Assembly: GCF_001905145.1 (NCBI RefSeq)
Contig: NZ_LWLB01000012.1
Span: forward strand, 535,628-599,627
Direction of reading: 5' to 3'
DNA length: 64,000 bases
From: Nocardiopsis sp. TSRI0078
GTDB taxonomy: Bacteria; Actinomycetota; Actinomycetes; Streptosporangiales; Streptosporangiaceae
The position numbers were made by a program, and so were the translations under genes. The notes beneath the pieces were generated by a model, which saw nothing but the letters and a program-made list of their open reading frames with translations, did no database searches and had not been told where the DNA came from. This document shows positions 24,532 to 33,405 of this stretch, piece by piece. The number at the start of each line of letters is the position of its first letter. Within the stretch, counting starts at the first letter, position 1.

Positions 24532-24963
24532 TCAGCGGATCCTGTCGCCGTACACGTGGTCCACCGTCATCGTCATGAGCACCCTGCGGTCGGACACCAT
24601 CACCGACCGGTACTCGTCCCAGTCCGGGTGCTCCCCCGAGGCGAGGCGGTAGTAGCGCACCAGAGCCTCGACCTCGGGGCCGTGGGGATCGGTTCCCGGA
24701 CCGGTGAGCACCGCCGTGCCCTCGGCGGTGGCCCACGACCAGCCGTCGGAGCTGGTGACCTCCAGCGCGGCCCGCGGGTCCCGGCGCAGGTTGGCCGTCT
24801 TGGCCCGCCCCTCGGTCATCGACACGTAGAGGACCCCGGCCTCCTGGTCGTAGAAGGGCATGACGGGGGAGAGCTGGGGGCGGCCGTCCGACTTGATCGT
24901 CGCGAGGACGCCGAGCCGGCTCTGCGCGAGCAGCGCGCGCGGGTTGAACGGTGTGGCGGTCAT
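24532..24963 (-). CDS. PPOX-class FMN/F420-dependent oxidoreductase
   Basis: Small split-barrel flavoprotein of 143 residues: LGVLATIKSDGRPQLSPV near the start, VLYVSMTEGRAKTANLRRDPR, then AALEVTSSDGWSWATAEGTA and HPDWDEYRSVMVSDRRVLM. This is the pattern of F420-dependent PPOX-class reductases that are abundant in actinomycetes. ATG at 24963 has GAGGTGA eight bases upstream; a longer frame from 25053 reaches into the neighbouring gene and is not supported. It lies 86 bp after the imine-reductase-like gene on the same strand. Substrate unknown. Confidence 0.82.
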   Translation of the reverse strand: MTATPFNPRALLAQSRLGVLATIKSDGRPQLSPVMPFYDQEAGVLYVSMTEGRAKTANLRRDPRAALEVTSSDGWSWATAEGTAVLTGPGTDPHGPEVEALVRYYRLASGEHPDWDEYRSVMVSDRRVLMTMTVDHVYGDRIR

Positions 24964-25049
24964 GTCCGGATTCACCTCTCGACCGAGTAATGACTGTTCG
25001 TGGCGGTGCGAGTACTGACTGCTCGTGGCGGTGCGGGACCGAAGACCGG

Positions 25050-25952
25050 TCATGGCCGCGCCCCCGAGGGCTTGCGGAACTGCTCGACCATCGCCGCGTA
25101 GCCGCTGCCGCCGTGTCCATCATCCACGGCCCGCTCGGCCAGGGCCCTGACGAACCGCGGAAGCTCGGCGCTGACACCGAGTGACTCGCTCTCGTGGACG
25201 AGGTGCTCCATCGCGGACAGGTGGGTGTGGAGGGTGGAGTCGAGGGCCGGATAGGACCCCTCGTCGACCTGCCGTGCGTAGGCGGCCAGCCAGTCGGTCA
25301 CGGTCGCGGTCCCCCTGCCCGCGAGGGGCGCGAACGCCGCGGCGTCCACGCCCGCCGCGCCGAGCAGCGCCACACCCTGCAGGAAGCCGTTCAGAACGCT
25401 CCACATCAGGCCCAGCACGGCCACGTCGTGCAGCGACGACAGGCCGTGGTCCTCACCGAGGTAGGTCGTCCCTCCCCCGCCGAGGCTCCGCAGGGCCGAC
25501 GCGTGCAGGTCGAAGGCCGACCGCGGTCCGCTGTGGAGGATGACGGCCTCCTCGGTACCGATGGCCTGGGGGACCGCCAGGATCGCGCCGTCGAGGTAGG
25601 CGCCGCCCCACCGCTCCGCCCACCCGGCGGTCTCGCGGGCCTGCGCCGACGTGCCCGAGGTCAGGTTCACCAGGGTCCGCCCGGCGAGGTCCTCGCCCAG
25701 CGGGTCGAGGAGTTCGTGCACGGCGCCGTAGTCCGAGACGCAGACGATGACGAGCGGACTGGCCGCCACGGCGGCGCCGACCGAGTCGGCGAGCCCCGCG
25801 CCCTGGGAGACCACCTGTTCGGCCTTCTCCGCCGTGCGGTTCCACACGGTCGTGGGGTGTCCGCCGCGCAGGAAGGCGCCGGCCAGCGCCTGGCCCATCA
25901 GGCCGAGGCCGATGACCGTCACGGGGGTGGGGTCGGCATCGCGGTTCTGCAT
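25050..25952 (-). CDS. NAD(P)-binding imine reductase/hydroxyisobutyrate dehydrogenase-like enzyme
   Basis: NADPH-dependent reductase of 300 residues. VTVIGLGLMGQALAGAFLRG is the Rossmann turn, WNRTAEKA places an Arg for the NADP phosphate, and the C-terminal helical domain (LSSLHDVAVLGLMWSVLNGF) resembles imine reductases. The catalytic Lys of beta-hydroxyacid dehydrogenases is replaced in this region (LHD), which also favours the imine reductase group. Start at 25952 (second of two adjacent ATGs) has AGAGGAG six bases upstream. It diverges from a MerR-type gene that probably regulates it. Confidence 0.8.
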   Translation of the reverse strand: MQNRDADPTPVTVIGLGLMGQALAGAFLRGGHPTTVWNRTAEKAEQVVSQGAGLADSVGAAVAASPLVIVCVSDYGAVHELLDPLGEDLAGRTLVNLTSGTSAQARETAGWAERWGGAYLDGAILAVPQAIGTEEAVILHSGPRSAFDLHASALRSLGGGGTTYLGEDHGLSSLHDVAVLGLMWSVLNGFLQGVALLGAAGVDAAAFAPLAGRGTATVTDWLAAYARQVDEGSYPALDSTLHTHLSAMEHLVHESESLGVSAELPRFVRALAERAVDDGHGGSGYAAMVEQFRKPSGARP

Positions 25953-26000
25953 CATGTGCTCCTCTGGAGACGGCGTGGTGACCATGGCAGAATCATCGAC

Positions 26001-26023
26001 GTTCACACCGATATGAAGGTCAA
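26001..26023. promoter_or_regulatory. divergent promoter with MerR-type operator
   Basis: On the minus strand TTGACC (26023-26018) is a good -35 element, and an unusually long spacer separates it from GATGAT (25998-25993). The spacer holds the inverted repeat TTCA...TGAA. Long spacers over an inverted repeat are typical of promoters activated by MerR proteins. It lies between the reductase gene (minus) and the MerR gene (plus). Confidence 0.45.
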
Positions 26024-26035
26024 GGGAGAGCGTGC

Positions 26036-26449
26036 GTGCTGATCGGGGAGCTGAGCAGACGGACCGGGGTCCACACGCACCAGCTGCGTTACTACGAGGC
26101 CCAAGGCCTGCTCGAACCCGCCCGCGGCGCCAACGGCTACCGCGAGTACACCGACGACGCCGTCCTGACGGTGATGCAGATCAGGAGGCTGCTCGAAGCC
26201 GGGCTGTCGACCCAGGAGATCGGGGTCCTGATGCCCTGCGCCGACGGCGCCACCCCCGACTTCGAGCCCTGCCCCGAGCTCCTGGACGTCCTGCGGGCAC
26301 GCATGCACGGGCTGGACGAGCACATCGACACGCTCGTCCGTTCCCGCCGCGTCCTTCGCGACTACATCGACACCACCGAACGGCGTGTGTCACGGCAACG
26401 GCGGTACCCCGGGTGCGGCTCCACCGCGCTGGAGCCGTCACCGGTGTGA
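26036..26449 (+). CDS. MerR family transcriptional regulator
   Basis: A 137-residue regulator. The HTH and wing are clear: LIGELSRRTGVHTHQLRYYE, AQGLLEPARGANGYREYTDD. A helical dimerisation segment and a short C-terminal tail follow. Cysteines occur in MPCADG, EPCPEL and YPGCGS, but not as the CxxC pair of metal sensors. GTG at 26036 has GGGAGAG five bases upstream. Divergent from the imine-reductase-like gene, which it probably activates. Confidence 0.85.
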   Translation: MLIGELSRRTGVHTHQLRYYEAQGLLEPARGANGYREYTDDAVLTVMQIRRLLEAGLSTQEIGVLMPCADGATPDFEPCPELLDVLRARMHGLDEHIDTLVRSRRVLRDYIDTTERRVSRQRRYPGCGSTALEPSPV

Positions 26450-26522
26450 CCGTGCCCAGGCACGGGCGTCGACGCCGGTCCGGCGCTCCCGTCCCCGGAG
26501 TCCGCCGGCGCATCCCGAGGGC

Positions 26523-26810
26523 CTAGGAGCGGATGTCCTCGGCCTGTTCCCGGGTGGTGGCGGGCTCGGTCAGGGTGTGGCACTCGGCGCCTTCCTGGGG
26601 GCGCAGGTTCAGGCGCAGGTAGGGGCGCCCCTCGTAGACCGGTCCCGAGGGCCATGTGACGGTCATCTGGTCGGTTCTGGCCGTGGTGAGCACGTGCAGA
26701 TCGGCGTAGTCGGCGCCGTGGGCGGCGGCGAGGGCGCGCACGGGCATGTCGTCGGACAGCCCGTCCAGGGCCCGGCGTAGATCTCCAACGGTCAGCGGCT
26801 GGTTGTTCAT
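26523..26810 (-). CDS. small uncharacterised protein
   Basis: A 95-residue protein beginning MNNQPLTVGDLRRALDGLSD and continuing with DMPVRALAAAHGAD. This N-terminal pattern is shared by small actinomycete proteins (DUF6225-like) of unknown function. No membrane segment or catalytic motif is seen. It lies just downstream of the orphan Rhs tip on the same strand, so an immunity or accessory role is possible but not supported by anything in its own sequence. ATG at 26810 is preceded by AAGGAAGA. Confidence 0.6.
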   Translation of the reverse strand: MNNQPLTVGDLRRALDGLSDDMPVRALAAAHGADYADLHVLTTARTDQMTVTWPSGPVYEGRPYLRLNLRPQEGAECHTLTEPATTREQAEDIRS

Positions 26811-26861
26811 GGTTCTTCCTTGAGGGTGGGATCGGGGTGTCGGCGCCGTGGAGACGACGGT

Positions 26862-27130
26862 TCAGGCGTGTCGGTCAATCCTTGTCGGGGACGAGTTTCC
26901 TTGCCGCCGGAGTGATCGCAGCGCCGGGAAGCCGGTGGGACCGGTGCCGTGGGACGGGCCGCGAGCCGCGTAGGCGCGGTCGTCCGACGCCCGCCGGGAG
27001 GGATCCGGCCGGGTGGAGTCCAGGGTGCTGGCGCCGTGGAACCGGTGGTCCACGCGCACCGCCCCACCATGGAGCCGGCGGACCCCGGTGAACCCGAACG
27101 ACCTCGAGTCGCAAGAAGAGCCGAGACCAT
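26862..27130 (-). pseudogene. orphan Rhs C-terminal tip
   Basis: In one frame the translation reads FGFTGVRRLHGGAVRVDHRF, then HGASTLDSTRPDPSRRASDD and RAYAARGP. This lines up with the core/tip junction of the larger Rhs gene, FTGAYQFQDGTVHFNHRF, HGTTTLNFTQPVPSRQEEN. The hallmark PVNxxDPLG end is lost. No start codon or upstream core exists here, so it is a detached tip module of the kind that accumulates downstream of Rhs genes. A short Arg-rich tail follows to a stop at 26862. Confidence 0.65.
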
Positions 27131-27226
27131 CACCAGGCTTCCCGAACAGGCCCTTCCCTCCGACCATCCGAGGAAGGCCGATAGCGTCCTGCGCCGACGT
27201 TCCTCCGAAAGCGCGGGGGTACATGA

Positions 27227-27487
27227 TCAGCTCCTCAGTCCGCTTCTTCGCCTGCCTCCACCCGGACGAGCGCGCTCCTTCCTCCGCTGGAGCCGGATGA
27301 GGCGGGGAAGCATGGAGAAAAGGAAGACGAGGGCAGCGAGTCCCAGGAAGACGATGAGACCGGTAAGGTCCTCCTCCCACCATCTCCACGCGGCCAGGGC
27401 CAGGCACAGGAGGAGGCCCACCATCCTGAGGCCGAGGAGGGTGCGCAGCTCCTTCGTGGTCGGGTCCTCCGGGAACTTTCCGTACAT
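27227..27487 (-). CDS. two-pass membrane protein, possible Rhs immunity protein
   Basis: An 86-residue protein with two membrane segments (LRMVGLLLCLALAAW and LTGLIVFLGLAALVFLFSML) followed by a basic tail. ATG at 27487 has AAGGGGCGG just upstream. It sits directly after the decayed Rhs gene and before the orphan tip, on the same strand, which is where immunity genes are found. The family is not recognised; the immunity role is inferred from position only. Confidence 0.6.
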   Translation of the reverse strand: MYGKFPEDPTTKELRTLLGLRMVGLLLCLALAAWRWWEEDLTGLIVFLGLAALVFLFSMLPRLIRLQRRKERARPGGGRRRSGLRS

Positions 27488-27620
27488 GTTCCGCCCCTTC
27501 CCCAAAACCTGGCTTCCATGGCCCTGCTTCCCCTCCTCCTGGAGGAGATGGGGAAGCCACCGGACCGCAAGGCCGCCTGCCTGCGTGAACACCTCCATGA
27601 CGGCCTCTCGGCATATCGGA

Positions 27621-30545
27621 TCAGCTGCCTGTGGTCAGGGGCACCGCGCTTCCCATTGTTCGCGTGGGGGCCGAGGGGCGCTCCGATCGCACGGGAGGCG
27701 ACCGCGGCCATGCGCCCCGCTCCGCAGAGCGCACCGGCGGCAGCGCCGACAAGCCCCGTCCCGCCCCGGCAACGGTTCTCAGGCCGAGCGGATCAGTGTT
27801 GTCGACCGGATCTCCCATGGCGCAGACGCAGAGGTTCTCTTCCTGCCGGGACGGGACCGGCTGGGTGAAATTGAGGGTGGTGGTGCCATGGAAGCGGTGG
27901 TTGAAGTGCACCGTTCCGTCCTGGAACTGGTAGGCACCGGTGAACCGAGCGGGCTCAACGATGCAGTTTCGGTCCCTTCCAGGCTCTCAGCTGCGCGCTC
28001 GCCGTAGGGGCTGTAGTCGTAGACCACATCCGGCTCCTCGGCCTCAGAGTCCTCGGCCGTCAGGGCGAGCACCGTGTTCTGGTGGTCGGTGGTGTAGTGG
28101 AAGCGCTCGTTGCCGTCCCAGGCCACCATGGAGACCAGCTTGCCATCGGGGTCACGCACGAAACTGGTGCGCTCACCTCCGGAGGCGATGTTGGTGACCC
28201 CCAGGGCGGTGTTGGACAGCTGCCGCTCGATGCGCTCGCCCTGGTGCACCTCGGTGACACCGCGCATCTGGGTCTGGTCGGTGGTGTCGTAGCTCAGCCA
28301 CATGGCCAGGTCGCTGTTCTCATCGTCCTGGAGGAACTGGTTGGTGGCGCTGTACTCGAAGCTGCGGTCCCCGCGCGAGGTCATGTTCCCCGCCGCGTCG
28401 TGGCCCACATCGGCCCCGCGGGCTGTGGTGACCTGGTCGGCGTCGTTGTAGGTGAACTCCTCGGTCCCGGCGGTGAGCAGGTTGCCGACGTCGTCGTAGG
28501 TGTAGTCGGTGGTGCCGTCGCTGGTGAGGCGGTCCAGACCGTCGTAGGTGAAGGTCTCCGTCTGGCCGTTGACGGTGCGTGACTGGAGCTGGTCGCTGTC
28601 GGACCCGTCGTTGTCGTAGGCGTAGGTGGTGGTCTCTCTTCCGCTGCTGTCGGAGCGCACGGTTTCGAGCAGGTCGCCGCGGCCGTTGTAGGAGTGCTTG
28701 ATGCTGGCCTGGTCGGTGTGGGTGGCGATCTGGCGGCCGTTGCCGTCGTAGGCGATCGACTGGAGCAGGTCACCGTCGTGGGAGATGCTGACCACGCGGT
28801 CCAGACGGTCGTAGCCGTACTCCAGCGTGGTGCCGTTGCCGTCGGTCACCGAGGTGACCCGCGACAGGGCGTCGTAGCCGAACTCCATGGTGCCCACCGG
28901 CCCCGGCTCCGACATCAGCGTCATGTTTCCGGCCCGGTCGTAGGAGTAGGTGGTGGCGTTTCCGCCTGCGTCGGTGACCTGCTCCACCAGACCGTTGGGG
29001 TAGTACCAGATGTCGGCGACCTCGATGTCCATCTCCTCCTGCATGGCGGAGGTGAGGTTGCCGCGTGAGTCGTAGGACATCTCCAGTGTGTCGCCGTCCG
29101 GGGTGGTCACGCTGGTGGGTTTGGCGGGGTTGGCGGTGTCGGTATAGCCGACCGAGGTGGCCGCCCCCGTGGGCAGTTCGGTGCCGATGAGGTTGTTGAA
29201 CGCGTCGTAGTCATAGGTCACCGACGGCTCCACCGCGTCGGTGGTGGTGGCCACGTCCGAGTTCGCGGTCCAGGTCTGGGAGCGGGTGTTGCCCACCTGG
29301 TCGGTGGACGAGGTCTGCCGACCCTGGTCATCGAACTCCAACGTGGACTCGCCACCTTCGGGGTCGGTGACCGTGGTCTGGGTGTTGAACAGGGCGCTGT
29401 CGGCGTAGGAACAGGTGGTGGTGGCCCCTTCTTCCGACCCGTCGGGGACGGTCAGACTGGTCACCTGGTCCTCGTCGTTGTAGGCCACCCGCCACACCGC
29501 GCCGGTGGCGCCGGTGATCGAGGTCAGCCGGTTGTCGTCGTTGTAGCCGAACTCGATGTCCTGGCCTGCCCGGTCGGTCAGGGTGGAGGTGTCGCGCCCC
29601 TCGCGCCAGGTGTGAGAGGTGGCCGTTTCACCGGTGGGGTCGGTGACGGTCGGGTTCGGTCCTCCCTCCCAGTCGAAGGTGGTGACCCGGTCCTGGGTGT
29701 CCACGATCGAGACCAGTTCCCCGTCGGTGTCGTAGCGCATCCGGTGGGTGTTGCCGTTGCGGTCGGCCTGGGAGTACAGCCACCCGTTGGCGGTGAAGGT
29801 CCACACCTGGTCCTCGTACTCGCCGCGATGGAAGCGCAGGTCGAAGGAGCCGTCGGAGTTCTCCTACAGTTCGGCGTTGACCCCGGAGGGCGCGGTGAAG
29901 GAGCCGTCCTCCTCCTCGTCGAAGACCTCGCAGTACCCGGAGGGGCCTTCGAAGATGACGATGTCATCGAAGGAGGTGTCCAGGCCCACGTCCTGGCCGT
30001 GGGAGAGGGTCCACCCGCCGTAGAGAGGTTCGGAGTTGTAGAAGCTGGAGATGGACAGGTCCAGTCCGGTTCCGGCCACGGTCAGGTCCCGGTGGCGCAG
30101 GACGAGGTTGCCGTTCTGGGTGTTGACCGCCAGCTCCATGCGGTCGCTGATCTGGTGGCGCTCCAACGGATACCAGTGCTGGATACCGCGGTCGGCGCCG
30201 TTGGCACAGGAGAGCCTGCGCACTTCGGGGCCTTCAGCGAAGGTCTGGGCTTCAGGGTCGGCCGTGGGTGGGGGTCCAGGGCTCTGCGGGCGGTTCGCCG
30301 CCGACGGGTTCGGTGTCGGCCTTGCCCGGCTCCCAGGTGTCAGGGGCAGGGACGGTGCGGTCGGCGGGTGAGTGGGGGTCGGCCTCGGCCAGGGCCGGGG
30401 GTGCGTACAGCAGCCCCAGAACGAGGGTGGACGCGGCTGCGCAAGCCGCCGCTGACAAGGGGACATGCCCTCTCACGAGGGGGATCGTTCCCAGAGTCGT
30501 GGTGTACACGGGTGCACCCGGGGTTGGCGGCCTCGGTCTCCGCAA
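27621..30545 (-). pseudogene. Rhs/YD-repeat secreted protein, disrupted
   Basis: A large secreted Rhs protein in pieces. A signal peptide (LSAAACAAASTLVLGLLYAPPALA) opens in one frame at about 30476; the frame changes near 30262, apparently by one extra C. The next stretch (HWYPLERHQISDRMELAVN, DLTVAGTGLDLSI) ends at a TAG at 29866-29864, where CAG is the likely ancestor. The same frame then continues for 675 residues of YD repeats (for example YGYDRLDRVVSI, FTYDGLDRL, YTYDDVGNLL) to VYDYSPYGE. A further shift near 27950 is needed to reach the core end FNHRFHGTTTLNF...DPVDNTDPLGLR. The tip beyond is short and also looks shifted. No full-length product is possible. Confidence 0.85.
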
Positions 30546-31007
30546 GGTCGCCCCCGGGTGGCTCAGGCACGGCCACGCTACGATTCGCTACTCCATGATC
30601 ACCATGGGCCCAGGGTGAAGGCCGTGACCCAAGGTGAGAAGGATTCCTGGGAAGTTTGGATGCGCCGCGAGTGGTTATTCGGCGTGGAGAAAACGACGAC
30701 CTGGCATTTCCACTCAGCGCGTCTGGCTCAGGAAACGCCGGAGCCGAACCGTGTGTCGGTGTCAGGCGGGCTTGGCCGGAAGCGGTCACCCGCGACAACA
30801 GTTGCCCGAAGACAAGCGTCTGCCCTGAGTTGGCATGATCACGGACTGTTCCCAGGACAGGAGAAAGCCGCTGACAAGGGATCCGGGCTGAGGAACAGAC
30901 TCGTTTGAACGGTGATCTCCCCCAGCCCGAAAGCGCTTCGGGCGCCCCGAGCCCTTGCGAGGCTGCCCACCCTCGACTCCAGCAGGACGCAGTCCTCTGG
31001 CTGCGTG

Positions 31008-31097
31008 CTCCCCACCCCCGCGTGGACGGGGAGCACGCACGTCGAGAGACGTGACGGCGGGCGCGCTGGGGACCGTCCCCGCGTGCGCGGCAAGCGT
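31008..31097 (+). CRISPR. two-repeat type I-E CRISPR relic
   Basis: Two degenerate copies of the repeat found at 34269-34480: 31008-31036 (25 bases scored, about 22 match; ends CGGGGAGCAC) and 31069-31097 (about 24 of 29 match; starts GGGACCGTCCCC). The piece between them is exactly 32 bp, the spacer length of the intact array, and orientation is the same. The 570-bp stretch 30546-31115 holds no gene I can support apart from this relic. Confidence 0.75.
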
Positions 31098-31115
31098 CCG
31101 GGCAACTCGCAAGGA

Positions 31116-32498
31116 TCAGTGGTCCGTCCGGGACCGTTCTCTTGCGCGGGAGGAGCGCTGTCCCAGGGAGGCGACGATGCGGTCCCGCGAGGCGGTGACC
31201 TCCTCGCGCAGGTCGTCGAGGTCCACCCCGACCAGGCGCCCGTGCGCCTTGCGGATCCGACCGGCCACCATGACCGTCTCGATGTTGCGGGCGTCGGCGC
31301 CGAGCACGAGCGTGCCCACCGGGTCATTCAGCGGCATGGTGTTGACGTCACCGGCGTCGACCACGATCAGGTCCGCCTGCCTTCCGGGGGAGAGCATCCC
31401 GGTCGACTCGCCCAACCCGACGGTCCGCGCGCCCTGACGGGTGGCGAAGTCGAGCACGTCCCGGGTGGTGATCCGGTCCGGCACCGGTTCACCGCTCCCG
31501 TACACTCCCCGCACCGCGCGCATGCGCTGGATGGCGAGCAGCGTCCGCATCTGCGTGAACATGTCGCTGGACAGCGCCACCTCCACGTCGATGCTCAGAC
31601 CTGGGCGAATACCGACCGCGAGCGCCTCGTCGACCGCCGGAACCGCGCTCTCCAACCCGATCTGGGCGTCCGAGGAGGGCGCCAGTGAGACGGTGGTCCC
31701 GGTCTCACCCATGGCCCGCCACGCGTCCGGGGACAGCCCGGTGGCATGGATCAGGCACAGGCCGGGGCCGAGCAGGTCCGTGTCGGCCCAGCTCAGGATC
31801 GCCTCGGAGGAAGGGGCGCCGAACACCGCGTCGACGCTCACCCCGAGGCCGAGGACGCGCGCCACCGCCGCCAGCTCCTTGCCGTAGGCGAGGGAGGGGC
31901 CCGCGATCTCGTCGGTGGCCAGGGCCGCCAGACGGATCGTGACCAGGCCCTCGCCCGCCCCCTGGTGGTCGGCGCACAGGCGTTCCAGGTCCCCGGGCCA
32001 CTGGCGGTCCCAGTCGCCGAAGTGCGGACCCATGGAGGCGTGCACGCCCCGGATGCCGGTGTCGGCGAGCGCGCGGATCGCGGCGTCGGAGTGGGCGGCC
32101 GTGCGCGAGTTGTGCGAGAAGTCCAGCATCGTGGTGATCCCGGCGTCCAGGGCGGTGAGTGCCGCGAGCCGGGTGCCCACGTACATGTCGTGGGGCGTGT
32201 ACCGGGGCGCGACCTCGCCGAGGGTGGACGCCACGTACGCGCCCAGGTCGGACACGTCGGGGATGCTGCGGCGCATCTGCGCCTGCCAGGCGTGGCGGTG
32301 GGTGTCGACGAACCCGGGGGCGACGACGCGCCCGGCCGTGTCGACCACGGTCGCCCCGACCGCGTCCGGGTGCGTCGTCAGGTCCGCGCCGACGGCGACG
32401 ATCCGGTCCGCGCGGACCAGGACGTCCCCGCGTTCGAGGTCGCCTGTCCGCGGGTCCATCGTGACGACGGCCCCACCGGTGAACAGCGTGCCGCTCAC
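31116..32498 (-). CDS. amidohydrolase (cytosine deaminase/TrzN-like)
   Basis: Metal-dependent hydrolase of 460 residues in the chlorohydrolase/adenosine-deaminase-like group. The signature VVAPGFVDTHRHAWQ (DTHxH) binds the first metal; HASMGPHFGDW and LIHATGLSPDAW supply later positions; VSLAPSSDAQIGL and SIDVEVALSSDMFTQMR follow where the family usually has H and D ligands. The late end (LSPGRQADLIVVDAG) is the composite-domain closing strand. It is transcribed behind the Atu4866-domain gene, 51 bp apart, and its stop lies 18 bp from the CRISPR relic. Likely deaminates or dechlorinates a heterocycle; the substrate is unknown. Confidence 0.85.
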   Translation of the reverse strand: MSGTLFTGGAVVTMDPRTGDLERGDVLVRADRIVAVGADLTTHPDAVGATVVDTAGRVVAPGFVDTHRHAWQAQMRRSIPDVSDLGAYVASTLGEVAPRYTPHDMYVGTRLAALTALDAGITTMLDFSHNSRTAAHSDAAIRALADTGIRGVHASMGPHFGDWDRQWPGDLERLCADHQGAGEGLVTIRLAALATDEIAGPSLAYGKELAAVARVLGLGVSVDAVFGAPSSEAILSWADTDLLGPGLCLIHATGLSPDAWRAMGETGTTVSLAPSSDAQIGLESAVPAVDEALAVGIRPGLSIDVEVALSSDMFTQMRTLLAIQRMRAVRGVYGSGEPVPDRITTRDVLDFATRQGARTVGLGESTGMLSPGRQADLIVVDAGDVNTMPLNDPVGTLVLGADARNIETVMVAGRIRKAHGRLVGVDLDDLREEVTASRDRIVASLGQRSSRARERSRTDH

Positions 32499-32549
32499 GG
32501 TTGTCCTCCTGTTCTTCTGTCGGATGTGGTCAGCCTCTGCCGGGTGCCG

Positions 32550-33269
32550 TCAGCGGCGGTGGAAGACGTAGCCCGCGTGGTGGAGCACGTCGTCGGCGAA
32601 ACGGCCGTAGGCCCAGAACCCCAGGTCGTCCCGGTAGACGATGCGGTCCCCCTCGATCCAGAACGATCCCTGGTAGGCGTGGGGGCTCCCGCCGCGCGCC
32701 TCGTCGTAGCGGCCGTCCGCGGTCAGCTCCTGGTGGATGAAGCCCGTCTCGTCGACCCACATGCCCAGGTACGGGCTGTCGGCCGGGCTCTGCCTCGTGC
32801 CCGGCTCATCGCGGGGTCCGGTGAGGCGGCGGCCGTTGAACAGGGCGATCTCGCCGTCGATGACGATCGCGGCGGCCTGCTCCGGACGCCAGACCACCCG
32901 TTCCAGGGCCGAGGCCCCGGAGGAGTACCCCGAGATCACGGCGAAGGTCGCCGGGTTTCCGGGAGCCAGCGTGCCGACCCGGTCGGAGGGACGCCGGCGC
33001 AGCCCGGCGACGGTGTCGTCCTCCACGACGCCCGGAACAATGGTCAGGCCCGTGCAGTCCACGACGACCGCGCCGTCGTCCTCGGCAGCCGTGTGCAGAC
33101 CGGTACCGACACCGACGACCTCTTCACCGCCCAGCAGCAGGTCGGCACCGGTCAGGTCGCCGATCACCGGGTCGAGCGTGTACACGGTGGCGTTGACGAA
33201 CATCAGCGGGCGCTCGGGCTCGGCGGCGATGGTCTTCAGCAGGCCCTCGTCGAACAGCGTGGTGCTCAT
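32550..33269 (-). CDS. Atu4866 domain protein with amidohydrolase-like N-terminus
   Basis: The C-terminal half (about 165-239) is an Atu4866 domain: YLGMWVDETGFIHQEL, GRYDEARGGSPHAYQG, RIVYRDDLGFWAYG, LHHAGYVFHR. The N-terminal half looks like the outer beta-sandwich of an amidohydrolase without its metal barrel: LMFVNATVYTLDPVIGDLTG, then the opening strand TIVPGVVEDD where the catalytic HxH should be, then GTLAPGNPATFAVI. The catalytic domain therefore seems deleted and the shells joined. It precedes an intact amidohydrolase in the same operon and diverges from an XRE regulator. Confidence 0.75.
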   Translation of the reverse strand: MSTTLFDEGLLKTIAAEPERPLMFVNATVYTLDPVIGDLTGADLLLGGEEVVGVGTGLHTAAEDDGAVVVDCTGLTIVPGVVEDDTVAGLRRRPSDRVGTLAPGNPATFAVISGYSSGASALERVVWRPEQAAAIVIDGEIALFNGRRLTGPRDEPGTRQSPADSPYLGMWVDETGFIHQELTADGRYDEARGGSPHAYQGSFWIEGDRIVYRDDLGFWAYGRFADDVLHHAGYVFHRR

Positions 33270-33405
33270 GGTTCACTTCCCGAAGGTGTGTGGGTGTCAG
33301 GGACGCTCTCCACCCTCGGCTCCGGGCGCCCCCGGAACCAGGCCGGGCTCTACCTGGGTGCGGCCCACCCTGGCTGACGGGACCCCTTCTCCTTAGGCTG
33401 GCGGC

